64,000 nucleotides of DNA from Macrolepiota albuminosa (GCA_027475525.1 JAMWFC010000046.1:2914001-2978000), one strand, 5' to 3'. Numbered from the stretch's first letter, positions 12,160 to 24,394 are shown. The notes: generated from the sequence alone by a model not told the origin. Numbers and translations are program-made.

Positions 12160-13088
12160 TGATAGGACCCCATACAGGATCAGCGCATCAACGGCAGGCG
12201 ACGGCAACACGGCATCAACTCAAAATACCTTAGCGTGCGCTAATTATCCAATTTTGGCGATACTTGATGGCCGCGCACGGCAAGAAGCAGATCTGATCAA
12301 TGATAGCGCCAACGGCAGCAGGAATGACAACTGACAGATGGCATCAGTCACTGATGACAGCGCTTAGTGAGAAGCTTGATGATCTATCAAAAACTGACGG
12401 ACAGCTTGGCGTTTGACCTTGGCGTCTGACACCGCTTAGCGTCTTGATTTGGCGCCTAACGTCGCTTAGGTGTTCTGACAGACAGAAGGGTGATGGATTG
12501 ATGGTTTAGCACCGCGATCTGCCGCCTGGTGGCGCCAAGGGTCTTGAAAGGACGGTAGGGATCTGAAACCGTTGGAGCTACCCCTATGAAATTTTCCAGT
12601 TTACCGCACTTTGGCGATGGTTGGTCACTGGCGACGGTGAACTCCTTGTAGTATATATATTACTTACCGACTTGTACATACGGCATAGGAGAACAATAGA
12701 CCAGAGTTCCCCCACTTACTTCAGTCTCTCTCTTACGCTCAAGAGCTCATTTACGGTTGGCAACGTCGAACTCGTCGGCAGTTGCAGACTCTCGCTAAAC
12801 CTCAACTTATTCGCGCCTTGCAACTACAGCAGGCATTATCGACGCTTAGACCTCGCTAAGCTTACCGTGCTCTTGCCGTTGCCGTGTTCACTTCCCGCTC
12901 TTTCATAGGCGCTTGACCTTAGCGCTTGACACTTGCCGACCCCGTTACCGATTTTCCTCATTTTCATAGGCGTGTTTTCTGGGACCTGCCCGGGACTCCT
13001 CATATTACTTTAGTGCGCCCAATGCAAGCACTTGGTACGGTAACACTTTTGTTACATTTGTTGCTGACCAAAACTCTGGGCGTCATCA
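12160..13088 (+). repeat. 3' LTR of Ty3 element 1
   Basis: 929 bp, TGATAGG to CATCA, followed by the target duplication CCGC (13089-13092). It differs from the 5' LTR only by transitions where I compared them. Confidence 0.93.
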
Positions 13089-13092
13089 CCGC

Positions 13093-13381
13093 TTCAACAA
13101 ACATCCTCAGGGACGACTCCCGCACGAACATCTCCGTCACCTCCTCAACCATCTTCCGTCCCTCCGCCAGTCCCTGCCGAGGACCCTCTCCCTGGCCCAA
13201 GGGGACGGGCTCGCAGCAACTCCCACCATCTTCCGTCCCTCCGCCAGTCCCTGCCGAGGACCCTCTCCCTGGCCCAAGGGGACGGGCTCGCAGCAACTCC
13301 CGAAGTAGTCGGCCGCCAATGCAATGGACCCAATCATCCAGTCGGCTTACTGAGAGACAGAAGGCAACAGAAGAGAAGTGA
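13093..13381 (+). pseudogene. Coiled-coil protein of unknown function, 3' part
   Basis: It continues the frame of 168-747 after removal of element 1. The codon broken at 747 is completed by 13093-13094, and the frame runs to TGA at 13379-13381 once the 77-bp duplication at 13151-13304 is discounted. The content is Ser/Pro/Arg-rich, with a charged end. The exact in-frame joining supports one original gene of about 264 codons in this exon. Confidence 0.5.
13151..13304. repeat. 77-bp direct duplication (assembly-type)
   Basis: Offset 77, in the 3' part of the coiled-coil gene. Confidence 0.9.
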
Positions 13382-14080
13382 AGGATGGACGATTACATAT
13401 TTTTTTTTTCGCTATGACAGACATTCGTACATTCTTGTAACCCTATAGTTTACAAAAATGTAATATAACATTCCCCCCTTCCCCACATCAATGACGGTGG
13501 ACTGGTCGAATGACCTTAGTGCGGCTGCTACTCCTTTTGGCTGGTGTAGACATATCAATGTATCGAGCTGCATCTTCCTGTAGCATTTGTGCTTGAGACT
13601 TGCGAGGTCACTTGGAATTTGTTGACAATTGGTTAGGCAATGCCTTGCGCTTCTTTTGGTTTTGTAATGCCGGCCTTCCCTCACCTTCAAATTGGTCATT
13701 GTCCTCATCTTGAAGAATGTCGAGCACCCTTCTTGACACTCTATATCTAGGGGAACCATCACTAGGGCCATTAATTGAAGGGTCTGGATGGCTCCATCCT
13801 CTTTGTTGTAAGAGGTGGATGGTAGTGGCATCTACCACTGCTGTATCATCAACACATCCGTCATGAACGGATTCGTTGAGAGCGGACTCATCGTGAGCGG
13901 AAGCTGATACATTTGGTCGGGATTCGTTGTGAACTGTGGATCTGTTGTGGCGCTGAGGCTGGGGAGTGTGCGGTGAGCGCAAGACAGGAGGTTCCTCCTG
14001 TAAGTCAGGCAGTGGTGTGTGTGGTACGCTAGGTGACAGGGGAAGTGTAGGCCCCTGTTGCCACTCCAAGTTGGCTGCAG

Positions 14081-14236
14081 ATCCGGTGACTAAAGTGGAT
14101 CCGCCATCAGCGGCTCCATCATTAGCAATGGTCCTACTGTTGCCATCGACTACCGCAGATCCGGTGACTAAAGCGGATCCGCCATCAGCGGCTCCATCAT
14201 TAGCAATGGTCCTACTGTTGCCATCGACTACCGCTG
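14081..14236 (-). repeat. Two-copy 78-bp tandem repeat inside accessory gene A
   Basis: The period is 78 bp (26 codons, frame-preserving) with at least one mismatch (AAAGTGG against AAAGCGG). It is therefore a real coding repeat, unlike the 77-bp duplications elsewhere. Confidence 0.75.
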
Positions 14237-14338
14237 ATGGTGTTGGCCTCTGTTTCCAATTTTTCCCTCCATTTTTGCGTGTAGCCTTACGTGCTGCTGC
14301 TGCTGCCGCATTTTTTTCACGATCAGCTCGGGTGCCGT

Positions 14339-15289
14339 TGATAGGACCCTATACAGGTTAGGCGCATCAACGGCAGGCTCGGCACCAGCTCCGGAAACCT
14401 TGCCGCACTCGTTCCGAACTTAGCGCACGCGTTCTACCTATTTTAAGCCATTTCTGACGGCCGCGCACGGCAAGAAGCAGATCCAATCAATGATAGCGCC
14501 GACGGCAGCAGGAATGACAACTGACAGATGGCATCAGTCACTGACGACAGCGCTTAGCGAGAAGCTTGATGATCTATCAAAAACTGACGGACAGCTTAGC
14601 GTTTGACCTTGGTGTCTGACACCGCTTACCGTCTCGATTTGGCGCCCAACGTCGCTTAGGTGTTCTGACAGACAGAAGGGTGATGGATTGATGGTTTAGC
14701 ACCGCGATCTGCCGCCTGGTGGCGCCAAGGGTCCTCAAAGGACGGTAGGGATCGGAAACCGTTGGAGCTACCCCTATGAAATTTTCCAGTTTACCGCACT
14801 TTGGCGATGGTTGGTCACTGGCGACGGTGAACTCCTTGTAGTATATATATTACTTACCGACTTGTACATCCACCATCAGAACAATAGACCACAGTTTACT
14901 CCCCTTTCCTCAGTCTCCCTTACGCTCAAGAGCTCATTTACGCTACGGTCGGCAACGTCAAACTCATCGGCAGTTGCAGACGCTCGCCAACACTCGACAT
15001 ACTCACGCCTTGCAACTACGGCAGGCATTATCGACGCTTAGAACTTCGCTAAGCTTATCGTGCTCTTGCCGCTCACCCTTGCCGTCTTCACTTACCGCAT
15101 TTCCTTAGGCGCTTTACCTTAGCGCTTGACACTTGCCGACCCCGTTACCGACTTTTCTCATTTTCTTAGGCGCGTTCTCTGGGACCTGCCCGGGACTCCT
15201 CATATTACTTTTAGCGCGCCCAACGCAAGCTCTTGGTCCGGTAACACTACTGCTACATTTGTTGCTGACCAAAACTTTGGGCGTCATCA
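14339..15289 (+). mobile_element. Solo LTR of the element 1 family
   Basis: 951 bp, starting TGATAGG and ending GCGTCATCA, clearly similar to the element 1 LTR along its length. It is flanked by CCGT (14335-14338 and 15290-15293). No internal domain remains, so it arose by LTR-LTR recombination. It sits within accessory gene A. Confidence 0.92.
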
Positions 15290-16986
15290 CCGTACACGGC
15301 AGCTACTGGCTGCTTGTGACGGTTGAGATAAACCGTCCAGCAGAAGGTGTCACCGGATCCATACTGTCCTTGACGGTCTCTCCAGAAGTTCAGCAGACGC
15401 AATAGCTCAGGCCGACCAAGATTATGAGGATCTTGGAATATCAGACCCTCTGGAAGATACCTTGAATGTATGAATTGCTGATCATTGGTCCTCACTGCCT
15501 TGTAAGGAGCAGATTCATAACGGTAACCAGACGCAATTTCTGATGGGGTGATCAGATGATGAGCAAAGGTGGAGAAAACTAGGATTCACTGTAATGAGTA
15601 TTTAGATAGTCCCGGACAAGCATTTCCAATTCTGCCCGAGTTTGAAATATATCTGGTCCTGGATCTGCTGGTAATATTGGGAATCCATCCCTATCCAGAT
15701 CAAGGATGAGGTCATGGCGTGTAAGGATAGGAGGAGTCAAATCATGGGGTGATTGCATGTTGGACAGCATGTCTCTACCAAGAAGAGCAGACATGTAATC
15801 CATCATCTTCTTGTTGAGGTCACTAACAAGGTCAGGAAAGGAGTCTTGAAAGGTAGGTCGGTTAGCATGGGTCAAGTATGACATATTGTCATAACTATAA
15901 TTGGTGTCAAAATTGTTTAAAGAATGATGGCACCACATACATTCTAATAGTCATGCCTTCATCTGCATACCAACCAACAACAGTCCAACTCAACATGCCC
16001 ATCTCTCTAAATCGAAGCACATCTGCATCGTCCACACGCTTCAAACCGTGCTTTTGGGCCTTCCTGGAGAGACAACGATTAGAAAGCGGAATCAAGCAGA
16101 CGGATGTACAACGAATAGAGGACGGATGGGGGACGGAAGCAGTACCAACTTGCGCTGAATTTCTGGCGGATTTCCTTTTTCGCTCCATTCTGCCGCCATC
16201 TTCCGTAAACAACTTTCCTCCTGCGGTGTGAGTTGATGCATAACATTTTTGACAGCCACATTATATTGTGCAAATGCATCCAATCCCGAGGCGTTGTGAT
16301 CCTTACCCCTCAACAAGTTCTGGATCTCCTCGTTTATCTCCTTTGCCATTGTCTGCCGGACAACATCTCGCAGTGAAGTTTTCAGGAGCACCTTTGGATC
16401 TTTATGCTGGTAATAAGGGTGCCAGCAATTCTTGATATACTGGACAACCTTCTATTCAAGCAAATGATGTCTAGTTCTTTGCAATGAGTTGCTGTACCTA
16501 CTTTGATTCTCTCTGCCCACTCTTCCCCTGTCTTTGGCTCTGTCCCCTTAGTGGCCCAGTAGTTGAAAATATCCGTTAGGATTTTATCCTTCAAGATAGC
16601 AGTCCGAGCTTGAGGAGTAGTTGAGGAGCGGTAGAGTTCCTTGTATGGTTCAAAGATAGATCTTTCTTCCGCTGTAAATATCGGTTCCACTCGTCTTTTC
16701 TTTGGTGAAAATATTGGTTCAGGCGGTTGCAGGAGGGCAGACATGTTTGTAGACAATATAATTTTCTGCAACCACACAGTTCTCAACCAAAGGATCACAT
16801 GATAAAATATAGATTTTCCGTTTAGTGTCCGTTGATAACAAACGGATTCTGTTTGTCTTCGACAGATAGGGTCCGCTGTCCGCTGGTATCCGGCCCATCC
16901 AAATTGGGGCATATTGCCGATATCGATGAGTGGTCTCATTAGATATCCCGTACAATGGCTAGGTCCTGGCCATAGATATTTTGATC

Positions 16987-19900
16987 ATGAATCTGAACTC
17001 TCTAAAGAAACACAAGCAACCAAAAACAACAGTCATCAGACAAAGGGACCTCATCCCATTTGCTGAGGAAAGGACACGACTCATTCAGAACACACGAGGG
17101 TTGCCAGTCCTCATAACACAACGGCTACCACTGAGTCCCGCTCCCATTGTAACTGGTGCACCACCTGCGGCATTTGCAGATGATGATAACTTTGCACACT
17201 TGGACAATAATCCAACGGTAGATGATGTAGATGATACAATGCCCGTATCCATAAGGCATGTAAAGGTGATTTGAATGTATGCTATTATTGAGAGCAAATT
17301 ATTCAAGTTCATACATAGACACAGGCAGATTATCTTAACAACTTCATCAACCATGTTCCACAGTTGCTCAATGGATTGCTTGGTCATGAATCAATGGATG
17401 ACGTTACTGATTGCCTTGCTTGTCCTGACCATTACCTCGCACGATGGCGATGCCGTGATTGCGTTGGGTCAAGAATATTCTGTCGCAGATGTTTCCGCCG
17501 CACGCACGACTCCAACCCGTTTCACCGACCTGAAGTATGGAATGGTAGGTATTTCCAACCAATGAATATGTCGGATACTGGAGGGTATTTCTATATCCAA
17601 CACAATTCATTGCATGCAAACTGTCATCAAGGGAAGGTCAGGGTCAGGGCTCTTGAGGACCACGAGCGGAAAAAGGACATTCAGGAGCAAGAGTTTCTAT
17701 GACTCGAATATCAACTGGATGTTGAACTTCCATCAGCAGATAGCGGAAAAAGGACATTCAGGAGCAAGAGTTTCTATGACTCGAATATCAACTGGATGTT
17801 GAACTTCCATCAGCAGATAGCGATCTGGAACATCCGGCAGCGCATCCATCCATGACTTCAGATTTCCTGAGCAGACTTCAGGATGCCAGCCTTGATCAAA
17901 TCATGGAAGAGGAAGAGCAACAGGACCCAGAGAATAATGTGCCAATAGAAGATATTCCAGAAGATTGGCCAGCCACGAACGGGTTCTGTATGGACAGATA
18001 TGATTGCTTTGGGAATCCAATACAACGGATTGTTCACACAACTGGAGTACACTACATCACTGTCATTTCATGTGAGTGTTCTGGGATGGATGTCTTGGTG
18101 GAGGATACCATCTGCTCGCAGCTGGTCCCCAGTACATTTGATCGGACACAAACATATTTTACAACGGCTGTGCTGGACGACTTCCGTCTGACGAATCTAG
18201 AGTGCAAAGCATCTGCCTACCAGTACTGGCAGAAAATTGCAAGAATAACTTCCCCGATTGCATCTTCTGGTGAGGTGGATAACCTTTACCGCGAGCTACG
18301 ACGACTTTCTCGTTCATGGCGGTGGCTGAAGAAGTTGAAGTGGGCAGGCTTCGGCCATGATGAATTGAGGCATCCCATGGTGCCAGACCGTGGTGAACTT
18401 GCAATATTCTGTCCAACTTGTCCCCAACCAGGAGTCAATCTTCCATCCAACTGAGAAGAAGATCCCGTCCGGTGGAAGTTCAATCGTTCTTTAATGATGG
18501 ACGGCAACTTCAAGGTGGATCACGTCTGACATTCTAATCCTGCTCATGATGTATGACATTCAGAAGGCGGTGGTATGATGGCCAGGAGGAATGAGCTCAC
18601 CCACTATCTCAAGCACACAAAGGAACAGCCAACGGTGAGTGACATTCTTTAACTCTACCTGTCCGCTGTCCACTCATCAATTCAATCCTGTCCGTCGGCC
18701 GTCCGCTGGACCTCCGGCTGTCCAGGAAGCCACCTGTGAAAACACATTCAAAGCTATTGAAAAGGCCCTGATGATGAACAAGTCATGCGACATTACTGGT
18801 ATTGTTGCAACGGCATGTACACGGCACGGCTGCTTTGCTCCTAATAGTGTAACAAACTTGACCCGTGGTGAAGGCCAGGTTTACACAGACTTTTCCATCA
18901 CACGGGCAGTTAAGACGACCAACATGGATGGGATTCAGCATCTCCTACTGGTATATGACATAGCATGCCAGTGGTGTGTCAAATTTTCTGAACGGCTTGC
19001 TGAGGCCAGAGAAGTCCTGCCAGATAATCTACTTGTGGACTTTGCAATAGGACTTCTTCATGTCCATGGGCATAAGGAGGATTGTTTTTTCCGCTTTGCC
19101 CCATTCTTCATTCCCAGGGCCGGTCATTTGGCTGGGGAGATAATTGAAAGTCTCTGGTCTACACTAAATGAAGTCTCACAGATGGCCCATACGGCTACCT
19201 TGGCACATCGGGCAGAAATCCTTGATGATCACATGTGTGACTCAAACTGGAAGAAGCTGCTTGACATGGTTCCATTCCTATGTCGAAAGTACAGGACTGC
19301 TGTTGAGATGAGAGATGCAGCCGTTCAATATTTCACCGAGCGATCCGTCGGAATATCAACGGATTTACTAACAAGCTGGGAAGCCGGAATAGCTAAGGCA
19401 GAAAGGCTCAGAGAGGAGGGAAACCGTAAAGCAATGGATATTCTGAAAGCTCGTACAATGACCTTCAATAGTGCAAGTGAAGACCGAATGGCAGCAGACA
19501 GTGGAAACCACTCAACGGATGTTGCAGCGACGGATATTCATTTCTTCTGGATTCAACTTGCCCTTGACATTGAGGAGCAGCAGTAAGGTGTATTGCTGAT
19601 GGCCCAAACTATTTCACTAATTGGAAGCTCAGAATTGCAATTCAGGACCAGGTTCGCCGTTTGAATCGGCATGCAAGCAATGATGATCGGCAAAAGGTCG
19701 AGGCGGAAAGAGAAATATTAAGGGTTCGACTCAATGTCCTTGCTGCTTCTCAGGACAGGAGCGGGTTCATTGCTGGTAGAAGGCGGACTGCCCCCCTGGA
19801 ACCAGATGAAGTTTCCAGAGCCTTTGACGACAATGAAATGGCGGAAGATGGACAACCAGCGGATCCGCTGGTACCACCAGCAGATAACCTTGAACCAACG

Positions 19901-20699
19901 GATGTAGTTGTTTCAGAAGATTTTGAAATCTCCTTCTCATCTATGATCATGGGTAATGTCTCACCATTAACAATGATAGAGCGCAATCTGCGCTTGATTC
20001 AAATTGAAAGGCTCCTGCAAGCCCTTCGGGAATTCATTGCAGAGAAATCATTCCTATATTCTCACGTCGTCCAGGTCGCCCCAAGCAAGAATGTGAAAAC
20101 TCGAGCTCACGCATCTCTTCAAAGAATCCAGGCCTCAATCCTGGTGAAGGCTCGTGCCTATGCACGATGCCGCAGTGCTCTGCTGCGACTGGGATCGGAC
20201 CCCAGCATTCAGAGAAAGTATCCAGTTCTACAGAAAGTGGATTTGAATGCAAGCACAGCTATATGAGATCCCAACATTCCTGGTTCATCAAGGATCAAGG
20301 TATCTTGGATATGGCACTCTAATTCTGATGCAGAAAATGAATCTGCAACTATTTCTGAATGTGAGTCCTCTTGTTAACATTTCCGTTATCATTACATCTG
20401 TTCGTGAACATATCTCTTCAGTTAATCGTGTTCATTATCTACGTGCTAGAGCACAACGCAACAGATGGACAGAGGAATGTCAGCTTGTCATGAGTGAAAT
20501 GGAGTGGACAGTTCGGTATTTCTTCAACCAGGCAGATATTTGGTCGAAGCGTGGTATGTCAGTGAAGAAAAGAGGTCTCCAGTCATATGCCCACAAAAAG
20601 GTGGCCATGTGGCAAGAATTGGCCTCGATGGCAATTGATAAATTTAGGCGGGTGCTTCCTGATTTTATTTCCCCCCAAACTGCAAGAGATCCGCTGTGA
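16987..20699 (+). pseudogene. KDZ-superfamily transposase with CxC cysteine clusters
   Basis: Start at ATG 16987. An N-terminal exon is followed by a CxC-type zinc region (CLACPDHY, RCRDCVGSRIFCRRCF, NPFHRPEVWNG, about 17420-17550), then a CxC2/KDZ-associated domain (YQYWQKIARITSP, WRWLKKLKWAGFGH, ELAIFCPTCPQPG). The KDZ catalytic core has MMDGNFKVDH, LLVYDIACQW and GEIIESLWSTLNE as candidate acidic residues. The C-terminus is typical (VHYLRARAQRNRW, MEWTVRYFF). Several GT-AG introns are needed. Stops at 17700 (fits CGA to TGA) and 18452 (TGA where Trp is expected) mark decay; the duplication at 17665-17818 is an assembly effect. It would cut and paste the surrounding element. Confidence 0.88.
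17665..17818. repeat. 77-bp direct duplication (assembly-type)
   Basis: Offset 77, in the KDZ transposase; shifts its frame. Confidence 0.9.
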
Positions 20700-20795
20700 A
20701 AATGGTGGATGCAGAGACGGATTGATGTGACGGATGCAGAGACCGATTGATGTGATGGATGCAGAGATGGATTGAACTGATGGATGCAGCTTGCT
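20700..20795 (+). repeat. Degenerate short repeats after the transposase
   Basis: Three to four imperfect copies of a unit near GATGCAGAGACGGATTGATG directly follow the transposase stop. They may be transposase-binding repeats or simple expansion; the sequence does not decide. Confidence 0.5.
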
Positions 20796-20922
20796 GCCAT
20801 CAGTGGATGATCGGAACAGATTTGTGACAGTCATGTGCAATGGAATTGTTGAAAATCACTTTTGTTTACAAGGCACAAAAATCTGATACATAGCAGTATC
20901 CGCTTCTACAAGCAAGAGTGCA

Positions 20923-23085
20923 ATGGCGTCTACCTCTGTACCACACAATGTCATGTCCCAAGCTACTGTACTAGAAAATTTGCAAGAGGTTGTTGACTAC
21001 ATCGAGTCACGCCTCATTGCAGCACTTTCCATATTTGGCAATCTTGCACCAAGTCTTGAAGCGGAAGAGGCATGGATTATCCAGCATCTAGACAAGGAGT
21101 TGGTAAGATGACTTCAAAATGTGTAAATATATTAGGATCTGACTGTGTGCCATAGAACTTTGTATTGTCATATCTGGGGGCTGCATCACTAAATAATGTG
21201 GTCTGCAATGTCCCAGACATTATCAAAAGCATGAGCCGATTTTTCCCTCTCCAAAATCAGCAAACTTTGCCCACAGAGATCCTGGAGTTTGTTGATGGCC
21301 ATCAAGGTCTTATCAGGAATCTATATGGCAAAATCAGCAAACTTTGCCCACAGAGATCCTGGAGTTTGTTGATGGCCATCAAGGTCTTATCAGGAATCTG
21401 TATGGCTGTGATTGGTGGAACCACATTGGCTGAGAGGATGTTCAGGTCTTAAGCAATGAAACGCTGGAGCATTGCCTTCTCGTACATCAGCAAGGCTTCC
21501 ACTCTCTTGAAAGCTTCTTGGCATGCAACCGCCGGCCGCCCATGACATTGCCATCCGATAGATTGGTGTCTGTCCCAGCACCAGATGATTTGCTCCATGT
21601 ATTTGCAGGTAGCGGATCCACCAGGGGCCACGCCCTAGACAAGTGGCGGTCGCTGGATAGGATGGAACATATGCCAACGGCCAACGATATGATCCGCCTG
21701 TTTGCTGGCAGCAAGTCCGTTGCTGCTTCCATTGTCAGTTCCATTGCCAGGTCCGTGGATCCTGCTCGGACAGGCCAATTGACAGGCATCGAGTCCCATA
21801 CCAACAGTATTGATGGTGAGCAGCCTGATCCTCAAGACTGCCTCTCCATGGCCCATCCTACCACTCTCCCTGATGTCGACTCTCCCCAATGGCCATCCTT
21901 GACACATATCGAACCCTCAAACGCACAACATCCATTCCACCACCTCTACAGTCAGAGTAAACCTGGACTGGTGTATGGCCCTACAATGGAAAACTCTCAC
22001 GTTGTGGTTCAACCGGCATCCCAACTTCCTTCCGCCCCAGCAGCTCATGTCCGTGGGACATTCAGGGAGCTGGGGGAAACTGACGACGACCAGGTGGATA
22101 TCCCTAATCCATCCATTAGTGACCCTGACTTAGAGGGTATCCCTCCTTTGTTCATTCCTGCGGAAGAGGAGACGGAAGACGAATCTTTGCCGCCTTTGTT
22201 CATTCCTGCGGAAGAGGAGACGGAAGACGAATCTTTGCCGCCTTTGTTCATTCCTGCGCAAGAGGAGATGGAAGAGGATTCTTTGCCTCCTTTGTTCATT
22301 CCTGCGGAAGAGGAGACCGAAGACAATGATTTGCCCCCTTTGTTCATTCCTGCGGAAGAGGAGATGGACGACAATTCTTTGCCACCTCTATTCATTGTTG
22401 GTAAAGGAGCGGAAGGACTAACAGCGATGGAGACCGTGGTGGCCGGTGACGGCGGACAAACAAAAGTCTGGAGCGGTGGACATATGGCGACCGAGGACAA
22501 AGAAAACCTTCCGCTGCTATTTCTTGTGACGGCAGAAGAGACGGATGGAGGCATGGCAGCCGATGACGAAGAAAATCTTCCACCGCTTTTTGATGTAACG
22601 GCTCTTCAAATCCCGTCTTCCCCCTTCCAACAATCTCCTTCTCCAACCCTACCTACTGGTAACAATGTCCGGGAGTGGGAGGAATATGAGTCACGTATGA
22701 CTCGACGTGAGGATCAGAGAAGAATTAACGAATTGTATCAACAACGTGAGTATAATTTGGCACTGGTAATCATAGTTAATTTATTTCAACAGAACAAGAA
22801 TTTCGCGCTAGAGCAAAACATGGTCGATGTAGGCCCATTGGCCCTTTCAATCAAGCTGGTTGTACTGATGATGTGTCTGTTGATATGTCAGAGTCACCCT
22901 CACCATCTTCATCGTCAGGCCTGATAGCAAACTATGAAGACATCACACTTCCCAGACCTCAAGGGCCATATACACCGGACGACTTTGCATTTTTGACAGC
23001 AGACTACCTGCTTGATGAGGATTTGTTCTATTCAGACACATTACATGAATCTAATGAAGAGGAGGAATACACATCGGACGAGTAA
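20923..23085 (+). CDS. KDZ-transposon accessory gene B (repeat-containing acidic protein)
   Basis: Not a family I can name. The first exon (ATG 20923) encodes a helical segment (LENLQEVVDYIESRL); an intron near 21105-21156 follows, then PTEILEFVDGHQGLIRNLYG and a region ending in HSLESFLACN. A Ser/Pro-rich stretch leads to five to six copies of a 16-residue unit (PPLFIPAEEETEDESL). A further intron (about 22747-22791) joins a C-terminal exon that ends in EEEEYTSDE. An in-frame TGA near 21430 (after WWNHIG) fits CGA to TGA, so this copy may be inactive. The duplication at 21253-21406 is an assembly effect. It lies 220 bp after the transposase on the same strand. Confidence 0.6.
21253..21406. 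repeat. 77-bp direct duplication (assembly-type, one mismatch)
   Basis: Offset 77, in accessory gene B. One base differs (21323 A, 21400 G), the only mismatch I noticed in the set. Confidence 0.8.
22144..22390 (+). repeat. 48-bp coding repeats in accessory gene B
   Basis: Five to six tandem units with a 48-bp period encode PPLFIPAEEETEDESL and variants. Units differ from one another, so they are genuine and old enough to have diverged. Confidence 0.85.
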
Positions 23086-23265
23086 TTTAATTCTTAGTTA
23101 CTATAATTCTTGGCTTTTCCGTTGGTTATTTTTCGTCAAGATTAACCGTCCCGTTGTGCCGCTGATATTCTTAGTTACTATAATTCTTGGCTTTTCCGTT
23201 GGTTATTTTTCGTCAAGATTAACCGTCCCGTTGTGCCGCTGATATTTTTCGTCAAGATTGACCGT
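23086..23265. other. Transposon 3' flank with an AAGATTRACCGTCC repeat
   Basis: No gene. It holds copies of a unit running AAGATTAACCGTCCCGTTGT at about 23133; a second copy is split by element 2 (23254-23265 joined to 37008 on), and a third lies at about 37197-37220. These look like subterminal repeats of the KDZ element. Part of this stretch is doubled by the 77-bp duplication at 23091. Confidence 0.5.
23091..23244. repeat. 77-bp direct duplication (assembly-type)
   Basis: Offset 77, just after accessory gene B. Confidence 0.9.
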
Positions 23266-24385
23266 TGATGACGCCAACTGTGGTTGGGTGCGCTGGACGT
23301 ATACGCAGTACAACGCCGTCTCCAGCGCCTGGCGTACGGGTTTGTGAGGAGTCCCGGCAGGGTCCCGGTGTGCTCGAGCAGAGGTGATAGGGCGATGCGC
23401 TAGACGATAGCGCCTTGGATGCTACCTAGCAAGTGGTAAGCGTCGTAGTTTAGGAGAAGTTATAGGGAAAGAAACGAATAGCGCAGCGTAGCGGGATGCT
23501 ACCTAGCAAGTGGTAAGCGTCGTAGTTTAGGAGAAGTTATAGGGAAAGAAACGAATAGCGCAGCGTAGCGTGCCCATAGGTGGCACCGTAAACGACGAAG
23601 ACGAGATAGACGAAGCTAGCGCCAAACTTGGTGGCAAAGTCAGGCAACGCTAGCGCGATTTGAACGCCAAGTGTAACTGGGTGCTCAAGGGGTTACGATT
23701 CGTTGTTATATACATGGCAAGTAGCTAGTTTTTATACTATGCACTACATTATTTCCAAAATAAGTCCATTGACGGCGCTACCAATTAGCGCCTCTCTTCG
23801 TGACTGTAGCTAACGGCCACCTGTCAACAGCGACCTGCAGCACATGGGTGACGGCGACCAACGGCGACTCTAAAACTACTTAGAAGTGGTACGAGTTTGC
23901 TCACTTTTTGATGTAATTTAATTGGCCATGCCATCCCAGGGTATGGTCGGGGAATCCTCAACAGACGCCGTGAGCGCTAATTCCGGCGCTAAACATTGTA
24001 CCATCTTTTGATAGATTTAAATGTTGGGTCTGCGTGTATCCTGTCTCGTCGTCATTGATTCTTTTAGACTTCTGATTGAGGTGCCTCGGTGATTGACAGC
24101 GCCAATTGCTAACTCCTTCCAGTACTGATCGGGGTTTGGTCAGAGTCCCCTCCCGCCGTTATGCTAGCGCTATGAGTCCTGAGTCTTCTTGGTCTTCAAA
24201 GTAACTGAGTGGAGTGCGCTGAGGGGCTGATACTGGTGATTGAGATGAATGGATAAGTCTTGCCATAGAGCGCCCGCGCTAGGGCTGCTCTGTACCCAAG
24301 GCTGGTCGCTAGAGCCTTTAGTGTGTCAAGTGTTGGTCGGCCTATAATGTCCCTTGATGCGCTCAGTCCGAGTAGAAGCCTATCA
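23266..24385 (-). repeat. 3' LTR of element 2 (left in the window)
   Basis: 1120 bp as written, 1043 bp without the 77-bp duplication at 23417-23570, equal to the other LTR. On its coding strand it starts TGATAGG and ends GGCGTCATCA. Confidence 0.93.
23417..23570. repeat. 77-bp direct duplication (assembly-type)
   Basis: Offset 77, in the left LTR of element 2; accounts for the whole length difference to the right LTR. Confidence 0.92.
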
Positions 24386-24394
24386 TCTCCCCCC
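24386..24394 (-). other. Polypurine tract of element 2
   Basis: GGGGGGAGA on the minus strand abuts the 3' LTR, identical to element 1. Confidence 0.8.

Larger units (their letters stand above)
748..13088 (+). mobile_element. Ty3-type LTR retrotransposon, element 1 (degenerate full-length copy)
   Basis: The LTRs at 748-1753 and 12160-13088 start TGATAGG and end in CATCA. A primer-binding site follows the left LTR and a polypurine tract precedes the right one. A 4-bp target duplication, CCGC, lies at 744-747 and 13089-13092. The order is LTR, Gag-protease, RT-RNase H-integrase, an antisense accessory gene, LTR. Integrase lies after RNase H, which is the Ty3 order; I see no chromodomain. The copy is dead. 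Five stop codons in gag-pol (2387, 3290, 4694, 7346, 8783) each fit a single C-to-T change, and a foreign solo LTR splits reverse transcriptase. The LTRs differ at roughly a dozen sites that I could spot, all transitions, so the insertion is older than element 2. Confidence 0.93.
13608..16744 (-). pseudogene. KDZ-transposon accessory gene A, broken by a solo LTR
   Basis: Minus-strand, multi-exon gene of unknown function, starting at ATG 16744 (MSALLQPPEP). Recognisable blocks are an N-terminal helical region (EERSIFEPYKELYRSS, FNYWATKGTEP), a block with LTPQEESCLRKMAAEW, one with EMGMLSWTVVGWY, and one with RPELLRLLNFWRDRQGQY. The solo LTR at 14339-15289 interrupts it; removing the LTR and one CCGT copy restores the frame across the junction (AVYG then TRADREKN). 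The tail holds a 26-residue tandem repeat and ends in QKKRKALPNQ. It is transcribed away from the KDZ transposase. A CpG-depleted fossil copy at 42890-43870 shows the gene travels as a repeat. I cannot name its function. Confidence 0.7.

Noticed and set aside
14081..14236. 78-bp repeat as one more 77-bp duplication
   Set aside because: Offset is 78, with a mismatch, and frame-preserving; treated as real.
22144..22390. 48-bp repeats as another assembly effect
   Set aside because: The period is 48, units differ, and the frame is kept; genuine coding repeat.
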